64,000 nucleotides of DNA from Niastella yeongjuensis (GTDB lineage: Bacteria; Bacteroidota; Bacteroidia; Chitinophagales; Chitinophagaceae), in contig NZ_FOCZ01000007.1 of the NCBI RefSeq assembly GCF_900110245.1, forward strand, positions 310,001 to 374,000. The letters run 5' to 3'. The stretch's first letter is position 1; every line of letters starts with the position of its first letter. Below the pieces are notes generated by a model that saw only the letters and a program-made list of their open reading frames with translations, ran no database searches and was not told the DNA's origin. Made by a program: the position numbers and the translations under genes. This document shows positions 1 through 8,177 of the stretch, piece by piece.

Positions 1-1174
1 TTCGCGCCTGTACGACTGGTATGGAAATTATACCGTGAAAACATTTGGCAGCAATTCCGGTGAGCTCTCTTATTACAAAACAAAATTCCGGTTTAACGAT
101 CGCAATGCACTGGCTTCCGCCAACCTGAGTTACGAGTTGAACAAAAACCACAACTTTAGCCTCAACCATAACTACACGTATGCACGGCGCAAGGGCGATG
201 ACCCCATTGCCATCGATCCCATCCCCTTCGATATTCCCAATACCTTGTCTAAAAACATAACCGGACTGGCTTACAAATATTCAACCCTCAGCAACCGGTT
301 TTCAGCAACGGTGTTTGCCAAGCAGTTCAGCATGAGTGCCAGCACGGTCGATGCCGAATGGGGCACCCACGAAAGTATGAAGACCAGTTACAACAGAACG
401 GGTTATGGCGTGGCCGCCATGTATTATGTTTTCCCGTTTGCGCAGGTAAAAGCATCTTATGAAAGTACCTGGCGTTTACCCGAAGGGGAAGAAATGTTCG
501 GCAATGGATTGCTGTTAAAAAACAATCCCTATTTAAAACCTGAACACAGCCACAACATCAACGTAGGGCTGGCGCTGATGAAAACCTTCAATAAACACAA
601 ACTGGAAGGCGAGATCAATTACCTGTATCGCAAAGCGGGTGATTTTATCAGGCTGGAATCAGATGGACAGATCAGTCGTTATTCGAACCTGGACAGCGTA
701 AGAACTTCCGGGGTTGAATGGAGCGTTCGTTATACGTATGATGATGCATTGACTGTTGAAGTAAACAGCACCTATCAAAATACATTGAATAGTAAAACCT
801 TCGATCACGGCATTCCCAATTATACTTATTGGGACCGCCTGCCCAACATGCCCTATTTGTTTGGCAGTTTCGATGCGGGCTACAAACTCAAAAAAGCATT
901 TTATTCGCATGATGCCCTGACGTTTGGCGTGGGCGGCAATTTTGTAGAGAAATTCTATCTGTTCTGGCCAAGCCAGGGCAGCGCCGGTACCAAGTTCATC
1001 ATTCCCCGCCAGTTTACCCAGGATGCTGCTGTTACCTATTCCCTGCAAAACGGTAAGTATAACATGGCCGTGGAATGCACCAATTTGTCGAATGCCAAAT
1101 TGTACGACAATTTCAAATTACAGAAACCCGGCCGGGCATTCAATGTAAAACTCAGATACTTTTTCCATAACTAA
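1..1174 (+). CDS. TonB-dependent receptor, C-terminal beta-barrel (5' end outside window)
   Basis: The frame is open from base 2 with no start, so the gene begins left of the window; a GTG at 35 is internal. The visible 390 or so residues are barrel: alternating aromatic-rich strands, the phrase LKPEHSHNINVGL typical of the barrel of siderophore/metal receptors, and a terminal strand ending in F (NVKLRYFFHN) as expected for an outer-membrane barrel recognised by the BAM machinery. The family imports ferric siderophores, cobalamin or other large ligands using TonB energy. The next gene, 18 bases downstream, is a DUF4374 lipoprotein, a frequent partner of siderophore-type receptors in Bacteroidota, so iron or metal-complex uptake is the likely role. 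Plug and signal peptide cannot be checked. Confidence 0.88.
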   Translation, partial: SRLYDWYGNYTVKTFGSNSGELSYYKTKFRFNDRNALASANLSYELNKNHNFSLNHNYTYARRKGDDPIAIDPIPFDIPNTLSKNITGLAYKYSTLSNRFSATVFAKQFSMSASTVDAEWGTHESMKTSYNRTGYGVAAMYYVFPFAQVKASYESTWRLPEGEEMFGNGLLLKNNPYLKPEHSHNINVGLALMKTFNKHKLEGEINYLYRKAGDFIRLESDGQISRYSNLDSVRTSGVEWSVRYTYDDALTVEVNSTYQNTLNSKTFDHGIPNYTYWDRLPNMPYLFGSFDAGYKLKKAFYSHDALTFGVGGNFVEKFYLFWPSQGSAGTKFIIPRQFTQDAAVTYSLQNGKYNMAVECTNLSNAKLYDNFKLQKPGRAFNVKLRYFFHN

Positions 1175-1192
1175 TTTTTCATTGTAAAACAC

Positions 1193-2446
1193 ATGACCAT
1201 GCGTTTTTGCAAATCAAGATATAGCCAGACAATTCTAATTCTTTTAACCATTGCCGTGTTGCTTAGTGGTTGTTATAAACCGAAGAGTCATTTTTTACAG
1301 GCCGGTGGTAGTTATATTCTTGCCTTACGTACACAAGGCGCCACTGCTACCTCCGACTACCTGCTTACACAGGATACCATCAACAATGCGGCCAAAGTGG
1401 TATCCTCAACCGGAAACGGGATCGAACAGCTGGCCTGGTGTTATTTTGGCGCTGCCGGTAAAACCGTTTTCAGCTTTAGCTATGGCACCAATAATGTGGG
1501 TATTGGTTATGGTATAAATGAAGGCGGCGCCCTGTATGAAAAAGGAAGGATCTCTTTTGAACGTATGGACTGTTTTGGTAAGGGCGATGACAGCACCCTG
1601 ATCGCAATTGGCGCTCCCTGGGGCGGCGGCAGTTATGATTGCCAGATCCAGTTGATTGATGCCAATGATATTCGCATCCGAAAAAAAAGACTAACGCCTT
1701 TATACATGTGGAGCCCGTTGGATGTGCTGAACAAATGGCCTACATCGATAGTGGTGAACGATAACAAAATGTATGTGTCATTTTATCCGCTCGATGGCGG
1801 CACCTGGAATACGGAATATACCGATACCGCATATGTTACCATTTTCAGTTACCCTGGTCTTGATTCATTAACAACGATAAAAGATTCGCGCACCGGTCCC
1901 ATTGGTTTGTATGGAAACCAGATCGGTATGATGAAAGCCGAGAATGGCGACATATACACCGTATCACCCAGCAGCTTTGCCGCCGGTTATACCCAGGTAA
2001 CCAAGAAATCGGGTATCCTGCGCATCAAAAACGGGCAACAATCATTTGACCCCTCCTATTTCTTTGATGTGGAAACAGCCTCTGGCGGTGCCAAATTGCT
2101 AACCGCCGCCTATGCAGGCGATGGCCTGCTGGTAGCCCGGTTGCAACTACCCGGTACAGATGACATCAATGCTGTTTGGGGTGCTTTTGAGGTAACCAAT
2201 CCTATTTGTAAAATGGCGATCATTGACCTGAATAATAAAACAGTTACCGACATTGCCGATATACCGGTGCATGGTGGTCAGTATGGCGCGCAATGGCTGG
2301 TAGAAGAAGGAAAGGTGTATGCCTCCATTACGTCGACCCCGGCCGGTGAGGCGCGAATTTATGCCATCGATCCGCTTACTGCTACTGCTACCAGGGCAGC
2401 TAAGATTGAAGGGTTGGAAGTGCCGGCTATTTATAAGATTAAATAG
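1193..2446 (+). CDS. DUF4374 family lipoprotein, partner of the upstream TonB receptor
   Basis: 417 residues. The N-terminus is a lipoprotein signal with lipobox LLSGC (Cys27). The rest has the DUF4374 pattern: an early YILALRTQG strand, a STGNGIEQ motif and repeated beta-propeller-like blades (GGSYDCQIQLID, IYTVSP, KVYASITS). DUF4374 proteins sit next to TonB-dependent receptors in Bacteroidota and are thought to be surface or periplasmic ligand handlers, but no reaction is known. The gene follows the receptor closely and is probably co-transcribed. A second ATG lies at 1199; either could be the start. The stop codon TAG overlaps the first unit of a 7-bp tandem repeat. Confidence 0.8.
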   Translation: MTMRFCKSRYSQTILILLTIAVLLSGCYKPKSHFLQAGGSYILALRTQGATATSDYLLTQDTINNAAKVVSSTGNGIEQLAWCYFGAAGKTVFSFSYGTNNVGIGYGINEGGALYEKGRISFERMDCFGKGDDSTLIAIGAPWGGGSYDCQIQLIDANDIRIRKKRLTPLYMWSPLDVLNKWPTSIVVNDNKMYVSFYPLDGGTWNTEYTDTAYVTIFSYPGLDSLTTIKDSRTGPIGLYGNQIGMMKAENGDIYTVSPSSFAAGYTQVTKKSGILRIKNGQQSFDPSYFFDVETASGGAKLLTAAYAGDGLLVARLQLPGTDDINAVWGAFEVTNPICKMAIIDLNNKTVTDIADIPVHGGQYGAQWLVEEGKVYASITSTPAGEARIYAIDPLTATATRAAKIEGLEVPAIYKIK

Positions 2447-2597
2447 TGAGTTGTCAGTGGTGAGTGGTGAGTGGTGAGTGGTGAGTGGGTGGCCGCGGAT
2501 ACAAACCGCGCGTTTAATGGTTGCATACTGCGTGCTATTAATATTGAATATATAAATATTGGCGAGTCAAACTCACAACTCACTACTCACAACTCAC
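2446..2597. repeat. Inverted pair of 7-bp tandem repeat arrays between convergent genes
   Basis: Six heptads at 2446-2487 (GTGAGTT, GTCAGTG, then GTGAGTG four times) and four heptads at 2570-2597 whose reverse complements are GTGAGTT, GTGAGTA, GTGAGTT, GTGAGTT. The arms face each other across 82 bp of unrelated sequence and could form a long hairpin. The left arm begins in the stop codon of the DUF4374 gene; the right arm supplies the last codons and stop of the convergent 7TM-DISM gene. Confidence 0.85.
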
Positions 2598-4398
2598 CTG
2601 GACCTTCACCGGCTTTGTCACTATTCCGGATACCCATTTTTTTGTACAGCCTTGATTTAGCCCGGCGCACGCTGGCGGGGTCAATATGAAGCAGTGCGCC
2701 TATTTCTTTTGTTGACAAATTGAGGTGTAAATAGGCATACAACCGCACTTCATATTTGGTAAGGGTTGGATGTTGGGCTTTCAGGTTTTCGAAAAAATGC
2801 GGGTGAACCTGTTCAAAATGCAAGGTGAACTTATCCCAGTCTGCATCCAGGAACAGGTTGGTCTGTAACAGCGATTCAATACCCTGCAGTTCCTGTTTGC
2901 TCTTGCCGGGATATAATTTTTTCAATTCCTTTATCTGGGTTTGCAATTTGACCAGCAATTCATTCTTTTGAACGAGATTCAAACTGGAAGCTGTCAGCTC
3001 CCTTTGTTTGGCTTCCATTTTCTCCTGTAATTGTTCATTCCGGGTTTTCTGTAACTGTATTTCCGTAATGATCTTTTGTTTATCCTGTTCAATCAGTTGA
3101 TGCCGGAATGTAATTTCGCGCAGGTCCGATTCCAGCCGGCTGGCTTCTCTTTCCTTTGCAGTCAGCTCTTGTTCAACAGACCTCATACGGGCCACCAGTG
3201 CTACCGAAAAACCAAAAGTTTGGGTAATAGAAACCAGGTCTGGTAAGATGGATCTTACAAATGGATTGCCCATACCAGTTACATCCATTACCAGGTGATA
3301 TAAAGGGATTGCCAGCATACAGCCAACCGACACCACATTGGCCACCAAAAAAGGCCGCGCGGCAGGCAATTGGCGCCGGTAGCCCGCTACGCCTGCATAT
3401 AAAATGGCGACAAACAAAAAAACAGGCAGCGCATTGTCCATCACCCAGGCGTACGGTTCTATATAATAAAGACCGGTATTGATGACCACAAAAATAAAAC
3501 TCAACAGCAGATAAGCCCGCATTCCCCACCGAAGCATAACATCTAACCGGGGAAGTGATTGCCGGGTATTGAGGTACGAGCGGCTAAATTGTACAATGCT
3601 GTAAATAACCACCAATATGCCTGTATGCAGCAACAGATCGTTCAGCCCATACCAGGCAGCCTTGCCATTCGGTTGCAAACCGGTCGTAAACACCGGATCG
3701 GGGAAAAAAGCCGGGAATAGCTGTTTATGGGCAGTCATATAGATCAGGCCGCCCAATTGCCCGATAAGATAATAAAGAACGGCTCTGTCTTTAAAACTGA
3801 AATAGATATATACGTTGTTCAGCAAAAAGAGTAATACAACAGCCAGTGAGACGCCCCAGGTGATCCATATCAGTTGCTCCTGTTTATTGGCAAAATCACC
3901 GGTTTCGAGCCGGATGTCAGGTTTAAATGCCCCCGCCAATGCCCCCAGGTGTTTCAGATCTACATGCACATACACCGTGTTAATAGTGTCAGCACGCAAT
4001 ATACAAGCCATTCCCCGCCGGTTGATACGGCCATTGTCGCGCCCGGGCATCATACCGGCGGTTTCCATCAACCATTGCCGTGCATTGGCATCAAAATAAT
4101 ATAAGCGGTTGGCCATACCGGGAAATATCCTTAGCTGGCATGACCTTAATTGGGAGGAAGGGTTATCTATAACCAATTTAAGCCAGTAACTGGTAGCCTG
4201 CCGGCATCGTATGGAATCATTTATTGTAAACCGCAGGGTTGAATCGGTCAGTATTGTATTAAAGGAGAAACCATGATCAGGCAGGATCGAATAGTTATCA
4301 ATTGGGGTGACCGGGCTATTATTACTTGTATGCACAGGTTGGGCCTGAACCACAACCTGGATTAATAAAGCAATACAAAAAACGGGGATCTTGTTCAC
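2587..4398 (-). CDS. 7TM-DISM sensor-regulator with cytoplasmic coiled coil and LuxR/GerE-like HTH
   Basis: 603 residues. Order: signal peptide (1-20), extracellular beta-sandwich (about 30-165, 7TMR-DISMED2-like), seven hydrophobic helices from about 178 to 400, a long charged coiled coil (about 403-495, starting VEQELTAKEREASRLESDL) and a C-terminal helix-turn-helix (TKEIGALLHIDPASVRRAKSRLYKKMG). This architecture is known in Bacteroidota as a one-protein membrane receptor with a DNA-binding-like tail; the extracellular domain probably senses a carbohydrate-type ligand and the HTH resembles the tail of LuxR regulators. No kinase domain is present. The final residues (EGPGEL) and stop lie in the heptad repeat array, so the original C-terminus may have been altered by it. 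Its target genes are unknown. Confidence 0.8.
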   Translation of the reverse strand: MNKIPVFCIALLIQVVVQAQPVHTSNNSPVTPIDNYSILPDHGFSFNTILTDSTLRFTINDSIRCRQATSYWLKLVIDNPSSQLRSCQLRIFPGMANRLYYFDANARQWLMETAGMMPGRDNGRINRRGMACILRADTINTVYVHVDLKHLGALAGAFKPDIRLETGDFANKQEQLIWITWGVSLAVVLLFLLNNVYIYFSFKDRAVLYYLIGQLGGLIYMTAHKQLFPAFFPDPVFTTGLQPNGKAAWYGLNDLLLHTGILVVIYSIVQFSRSYLNTRQSLPRLDVMLRWGMRAYLLLSFIFVVINTGLYYIEPYAWVMDNALPVFLFVAILYAGVAGYRRQLPAARPFLVANVVSVGCMLAIPLYHLVMDVTGMGNPFVRSILPDLVSITQTFGFSVALVARMRSVEQELTAKEREASRLESDLREITFRHQLIEQDKQKIITEIQLQKTRNEQLQEKMEAKQRELTASSLNLVQKNELLVKLQTQIKELKKLYPGKSKQELQGIESLLQTNLFLDADWDKFTLHFEQVHPHFFENLKAQHPTLTKYEVRLYAYLHLNLSTKEIGALLHIDPASVRRAKSRLYKKMGIRNSDKAGEGPGEL

Positions 4399-4536
4399 TC
4401 AGGTTGCTTGTTATGGAAAATTCAAAAATAATTTGGTGGCTGGTTGTGCTGTGTGGCAAAATACCGGCAGAAAAGCAAAATAAAAAAGTATTATTTATAG
4501 ATACCAGCACAATAACCGGATTAACAAAGGAATTTA

Positions 4537-4566
4537 TTGGTCAAATGTGATAGATGGAGTAGTTTG
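4537..4566 (+). promoter_or_regulatory. Possible Bacteroidota-type promoter very close to the DUF92 start
   Basis: TTG at 4537-4539, 20 bp, then TAGTTTG at 4560-4566, close to the TTG-N19-21-TAnnTTTG consensus. The ATG is only 5 bp further on, so the transcript would be almost leaderless. Weak, single-site match. Confidence 0.3.
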
Positions 4567-4571
4567 CTTCG

Positions 4572-5285
4572 ATGCAGGTACCTGATTTGATCGTTTTGGT
4601 TTTTATAGTAGCAAGCATAGTGGCCACTATCATTTTTAGGAAATTGACCGTCGCTGGTGCATTTACCGGTGGTTTACTGGCGGGCCTGTTGTATAAAGGA
4701 CTTGGGGTGACCGGCATCATTTTTCTGGGTGCTTTTTTTGTGGCAGGCACGCTGGCCACTTCGCTGGGGCGTCGTAAAAAAGAGCAATTAGGCATAGCAG
4801 AAAAAAATAAAGGACAACGGACAGCTTCGCAGGTACTGGCCAATGGCGGTGTGGCCGCATTAGCGGGCTTACTGGCCTGGATCTATCCGCAATGTCTGTC
4901 TGCCTGGCAATTAGCTGCCGCGGCTTCCCTGGCCTCTGCAAGCGCTGATACGCTGTCTTCGGAATTGGGCAGTATATATGGTAAGAATTTCTATAATATT
5001 CTCACCTTTAAAAAAGATACCTGCGGACTGGATGGGGTAATAAGTCTGGAAGGCACTTTATGGGGCATTGCCGGCAGTGTACTGATCGCTGTTATTTATA
5101 TTATCGCCTACGGTTACAGTCCCTTAGGCTGGTGGATTGTACTGGCAGGTTTTATTGGCAACATGACTGATTCCATTCTCGGTGCCGCCCTTGAACGAAA
5201 AGGCTGGATAAAGAATGATCAGGTGAATTTTTTGAACACGCTGGTCGCAGCTCTTGTTGGTTTGTTGGGTTATTTAGTTTGTTAG
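4572..5285 (+). CDS. DUF92/TMEM19-family integral membrane protein
   Basis: 237 residues with about six hydrophobic helices (IVLVFIVASIVATIIF, GALL-type glycine-rich segments, LIAVIYIIAYGY, LVAALVGLLGYLV) and family hallmarks: a GRRKKEQ loop, the SADTLSSELGSIYGK motif and GNMTDSILGAALE. Plant and cyanobacterial relatives (VTE6) phosphorylate phytyl phosphate using CTP, so isoprenoid-phosphate kinase activity is possible, but bacterial members are mostly uncharacterised. The start at 4572 gives a normal family N-terminus. The last ten codons (LVGLLGYLV region) coincide with a degenerate 8-bp tandem repeat that continues past the stop. Confidence 0.8.
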   Translation: MQVPDLIVLVFIVASIVATIIFRKLTVAGAFTGGLLAGLLYKGLGVTGIIFLGAFFVAGTLATSLGRRKKEQLGIAEKNKGQRTASQVLANGGVAALAGLLAWIYPQCLSAWQLAAAASLASASADTLSSELGSIYGKNFYNILTFKKDTCGLDGVISLEGTLWGIAGSVLIAVIYIIAYGYSPLGWWIVLAGFIGNMTDSILGAALERKGWIKNDQVNFLNTLVAALVGLLGYLVC

Positions 5286-5301
5286 TTCTTGAGTTATTGG
5301 G
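5254..5301 (+). repeat. Degenerate 8-bp tandem repeat over the 3' end of the DUF92 gene
   Basis: Units of roughly nTTnRGTT: TGTTGGTT, GTTGGGTT, ATTTAGTT, TGTTAGTT, CTTGAGTT, ATTGGGTT. The array starts inside the coding sequence and runs about 16 bp past the stop codon. Confidence 0.6.
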
Positions 5302-5313
5302 TTCCCGGTTTAC

Positions 5314-5358
5314 GGCCTCCCCCAACCCCTCCGGTGGAGGGGAGAAATACAACCTCGC
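5314..5358. repeat. GC-rich palindromic dispersed repeat (single copy)
   Basis: GGCCTCCCCC, then CCCCTCCGGTGGAGGGG (a near-perfect palindrome), then ATACAACCTCGC. The same core words recur as an inverted pair at 62009-62144, including the CCTCCGG palindrome and the ATACAACCTCGC tail, so this is a dispersed element rather than local sequence. Confidence 0.75.
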
Positions 5359-5428
5359 TTGTATTCTCGACATTTTGATTAGCGAAATCCGTTGCCGTGA
5401 ATGGGTGCGTCCGCCGCCTGCGTTTTCC

Positions 5429-5470
<42 letters not shown>

Positions 5471-5488
5471 CTTTTCGTCTCTGCCCTT

Positions 5489-5956
5489 TCACACCTGAGC
5501 CATAATCTTCTTCAAAAGAACAATCTGCCCCAAATGATAATGGCTATGTTCATTGACCCCGTGCAGGTTTCGGTAATAGTTGCCATATCTTTCGTCATGG
5601 AAAATTTCATCCAGCTTTTCTTCGGGCAATTGTTCAATTAAAGTGGCAAAGGTTTCTGCGTCGGAAAAAACGCCGTTCTTTAATTTTTCCCAATCTTCTG
5701 TTGATTTTATAGGTGGCACATCGAACGCATATTTATCACTCCCGTCAAGCGGCTGCCCCTGCAATACTTTCGTTTGCAATCGAACATAATAATTCATGTG
5801 ATAGATCAATGCTGCAATGGTATTACAATTAAAAATGGAAGTGGTGGCCTGTTGCCAGGTTACCCCTTCCAAACTGTCTTTTAAATTAACGTCGGTCCAG
5901 TTACCACCGGTATACAATGTTCTGAAGTGCGTGGCAATTTGTTTTGGCAAGTTCAT
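5489..5956 (-). CDS. DinB-superfamily four-helix protein
   Basis: 155 residues, all-helical by pattern, with the metal-ligand arrangement of the DinB/YfiT superfamily: a mid-protein His (ALIYHMNYYVRL) and a C-terminal EHSHYHLGQIVLLKK motif carrying two spaced histidines. Family members bind a divalent metal; some are thiol-dependent transferases (bacillithiol or mycothiol type) and many have no known substrate. No partner gene is evident: the upstream neighbour is convergent and the next minus-strand gene lies about 110 bp away across a heptad repeat. Start ATG at 5956 gives the usual short N-terminal helix. Confidence 0.75.
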   Translation of the reverse strand: MNLPKQIATHFRTLYTGGNWTDVNLKDSLEGVTWQQATTSIFNCNTIAALIYHMNYYVRLQTKVLQGQPLDGSDKYAFDVPPIKSTEDWEKLKNGVFSDAETFATLIEQLPEEKLDEIFHDERYGNYYRNLHGVNEHSHYHLGQIVLLKKIMAQV

Positions 5957-6034
5957 TGTTAGCAGGTTTAATTCCTACTAAAATAAGGAAAATTTAGGGC
6001 TTGTGTATAGAAGGGCCGCGACGAAGTGTATTTC

Positions 6035-6055
6035 TTTCTGCCCTCTGCCTTCTGC
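6035..6055. repeat. Short 7-bp tandem repeat (three units)
   Basis: TTTCTGC, CCTCTGC, CTTCTGC. Related in sequence to the array at 5429-5470 and again placed a few bases from a stop codon (the gene ending at 6063). Confidence 0.6.
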
Positions 6056-6062
6056 CCTTACA

Positions 6063-6509
6063 TTACTTCCCCTGGTTCAGGGCTAACTGATTCAGCGCGC
6101 TTAGCCAACCGGTACGCATACCCGACCACTCATTGGTTAAAGCTTCCGGTTTCAGGCCACCTTCAAAATTCTTCAGCAGACTGGATGCATCGGCCATGGT
6201 TTTTGCTTTAGTACCCATGTCAAGCAATGATTTGGCGGTGGAGCCTGTTTTAAACATGTCGGGTTTTATATAACCCACCAGTGAACTAACCGTGCTGGCT
6301 AAGCCGGTGGCGCTGGATATTTTTGACGCATCGCCCAAAATTCCTTCCTTGGCGCCGGAGAAAGCGCTGGTAAATGATGAAGGTTTAATGGCATTTACCA
6401 ACTGGGTTACCAACTGCCCTGCATTGGCTACAGAACCTACGGGCAATTGTGCCTGAACGAAATGACAGGAAAAAGCGATCAGCGCCAGGCTGACAAGCAT
6501 GTTTTTCAT
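6063..6509 (-). CDS. Small secreted protein of unknown function
   Basis: Not recognised. 148 residues from the ATG at 6509, chosen because it places a standard signal peptide at the N-terminus (MKNMLVSLALIAFSCHFVQAQ, cleavage near VQA-Q). The mature part is rich in Ser, Ala, Gly and Lys with amphipathic helices (SVANAGQLVTQLVNAIKPSSF; SLLDMGTKAKTMADASSLLKN) and no Cys. The next minus-strand gene upstream (starting 7165) encodes another small helical protein; the two may share a transcript but the gap is about 107 bp. Confidence 0.65.
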   Translation of the reverse strand: MKNMLVSLALIAFSCHFVQAQLPVGSVANAGQLVTQLVNAIKPSSFTSAFSGAKEGILGDASKISSATGLASTVSSLVGYIKPDMFKTGSTAKSLLDMGTKAKTMADASSLLKNFEGGLKPEALTNEWSGMRTGWLSALNQLALNQGK

Positions 6510-6616
6510 AATCGATGGTTTTTTGTTTGAATATTTGTTGGTAGACATAGCATGTTTCAATACACGCTACAAAAAAGGAAGGAGGAACAATATGAAGGGT
6601 TGGAATGTAGACTGGT

Positions 6617-7165
6617 TTATCCCAGCATGCCTTTTAGTTTGTCAACTAGCGAACCACTGCCCGAGAATAGGCTTTTCAGGTCCTGGAGGTCGACATCGCC
6701 ATCATGATCGCTGTCGAGGCCGCCTTTCAGCTTGTTCAGTATGCCTTGCAGGTTCATGCCAGCGGTTTTGCCGCCACTGAGTTGGTTGAAGATCTGTTGT
6801 ACATCAAAACTGTTATCGTTGGGGTTGGCGGTCTTTTGCGCCAGTTGGTTCATCACATTGGGGATCAGGCTTTGGGCAATACCAGCCGCCTGGCTGTTGT
6901 TTAAGCCGAATTTACCTTGCAGTCGTTCCATAAAATTCCCGGTAGCCTGTTGTACTACGGGCGCACTGGCGTTGGCCTGGCCGTTTGCAAACATGCCTAA
7001 AACATCATTGAGCTGTCCTCCTGATAAGGCGCTTTTAAGTGAATCTACTATTGAATGACCGGCTTCCTGTACAGCTTCTTCATTTTGCTGATTGGGAATT
7101 GCGGGATTATTAATAATAGCATCTCCAGCCTGTTGCCTGACGAGGTTGAAAAGATTTTCCAGCAT
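6617..7165 (-). CDS. DUF937/YidB-like helical protein with a C-terminal EF-hand-type loop
   Basis: 182 residues from ATG 7165; upstream in-frame codons look non-coding. The body (LENLFNLVRQQAGDAI, GGQLNDVLGMF, GNFMERLQGKFGLNNSQAAGIAQSLIPNVMNQL) has the repeated short amphipathic helices of the DUF937 group. A DSDHDGDVDLQDL segment near the C-terminus is a canonical calcium-binding EF-hand/dockerin loop (D-x-D-x-D-G-x-x-x-x-D). No signal peptide, so it is probably cytoplasmic. Function is unknown; the calcium loop is the only specific clue. Confidence 0.65.
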   Translation of the reverse strand: MLENLFNLVRQQAGDAIINNPAIPNQQNEEAVQEAGHSIVDSLKSALSGGQLNDVLGMFANGQANASAPVVQQATGNFMERLQGKFGLNNSQAAGIAQSLIPNVMNQLAQKTANPNDNSFDVQQIFNQLSGGKTAGMNLQGILNKLKGGLDSDHDGDVDLQDLKSLFSGSGSLVDKLKGMLG

Positions 7166-7360
7166 ATCACTTATTTTTTGGTGAATAGTGCGTGCGGGCC
7201 GGAAAGTAATAAGGAGAATTCTAAGGGGGTGGAATAAGTATAACCGAAAATCAAAACTTAACAACAATTCATAATTGCTAACACTGTGTTAGGCTAAAGG
7301 TATGTTATTTATTTTATTTATAAATCAAATTTGCAATACGTGTCAATTCTTATGCAGGGC

Positions 7361-7603
7361 TTATTCTTCGTTCCAGACTTCAATTTGAAGGTGGTAGCCT
7401 ACATCGAAATACCTGACAATTTTCCTGGTAAACAGATCGAGGAGCGTGTCGGCTTCTTGCGAAACAGGGCAAACTTCAAAATAATGTTCGTCTGTTCTTA
7501 CAACCTGGAATAAGTTTCCGGTGCTTAATTCGCGGGGGGCGTTGTTGAATCTTATTCTATCGCCCTGGTAAACGCGGTGCGAGTTGGCAAGAGATTTCCA
7601 CAT
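7361..7603 (-). CDS. Small conserved-looking protein of unknown function
   Basis: 80 residues (MWKSLANSHRVYQGDRIRF...). Not recognised. It is charged, beta-rich by pattern, with no signal peptide or membrane segment, and begins at a clean ATG. Codon use is like its neighbours and there is no competing longer frame, which supports a real gene. It stands alone: about 200 bp to the next gene on either side. Confidence 0.5.
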   Translation of the reverse strand: MWKSLANSHRVYQGDRIRFNNAPRELSTGNLFQVVRTDEHYFEVCPVSQEADTLLDLFTRKIVRYFDVGYHLQIEVWNEE

Positions 7604-7714
7604 GGTACTGGATTTTTATTGATTAATACGGATTTATTATTGATCACTTGATAATTAATACGAAATATAAAAATTAGATACAGAAAATGCAATGCCCCGA
7701 TTGATATTTTTTTT

Positions 7715-7769
7715 AACCACATAGGTCACAGCTGTTCCGGTCAGGCGGAAAACTTGTGCCTATGTGGTT
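7715..7769. repeat. Inverted repeat AACCACATAGG...CCTATGTGGTT
   Basis: AACCACATAGG(T)CACA at 7715-7730 and TGTGCCTATGTGGTT ending at 7769 form a stem of about 15 bp with a 25-base loop. It lies between two minus-strand genes, preceded by a run of T. It could terminate transcription or be a dispersed palindromic element. Confidence 0.6.
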
Positions 7770-7829
7770 ATGTACGAGTTAAACAGGCATATCTGGCAAT
7801 GGTATTTATACCTGTCCAGATAAAATTAG

Positions 7830-8177
7830 TTAGTTAAAATCCCGGGTTTTTACGAAATGATTATTAGGATCAACGTAATAGTAGCCCAGTTTTACCGCTG
7901 AATCAACTTTGAAAGGTTTTTCATCTGTCATAGACAGTTCGCTTTTCTTAATGGAAAGAAAAACCCATTTGTCGGTAAACTGGCTTAAAAAATAATGAGA
8001 CTGGTTGTCGGTGCCGCGGTAAAGAATGCAGTTAGTGTTGTACTTTTTAGCCGAATCTTTATTAAATGATTCTTGCACTTCCTTTACTGTCCAGACTGAC
8101 TTTTGGGCCTGGTAGGGCGCACTACATGCTGCCAACACTGCCATTGCACAAACAGCGTAAAGAATGTTCATTTTCAT
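7830..8177 (-). CDS. Small lipoprotein of unknown function
   Basis: 115 residues with signal MKMNILYAVCAMAVLAACSAP and lipobox LAAC (Cys18), so it is predicted to be lipid-anchored. The mature domain (WTVKEVQESFNKDSAKKYNTNC... YRGTDNQSHYFLSQFTDKWVFLSIKKSEL) looks like one small beta-rich domain with a single extra Cys. Not recognised. No operon partner: the next minus gene starts about 230 bp downstream. Confidence 0.6.
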   Translation of the reverse strand: MKMNILYAVCAMAVLAACSAPYQAQKSVWTVKEVQESFNKDSAKKYNTNCILYRGTDNQSHYFLSQFTDKWVFLSIKKSELSMTDEKPFKVDSAVKLGYYYVDPNNHFVKTRDFN

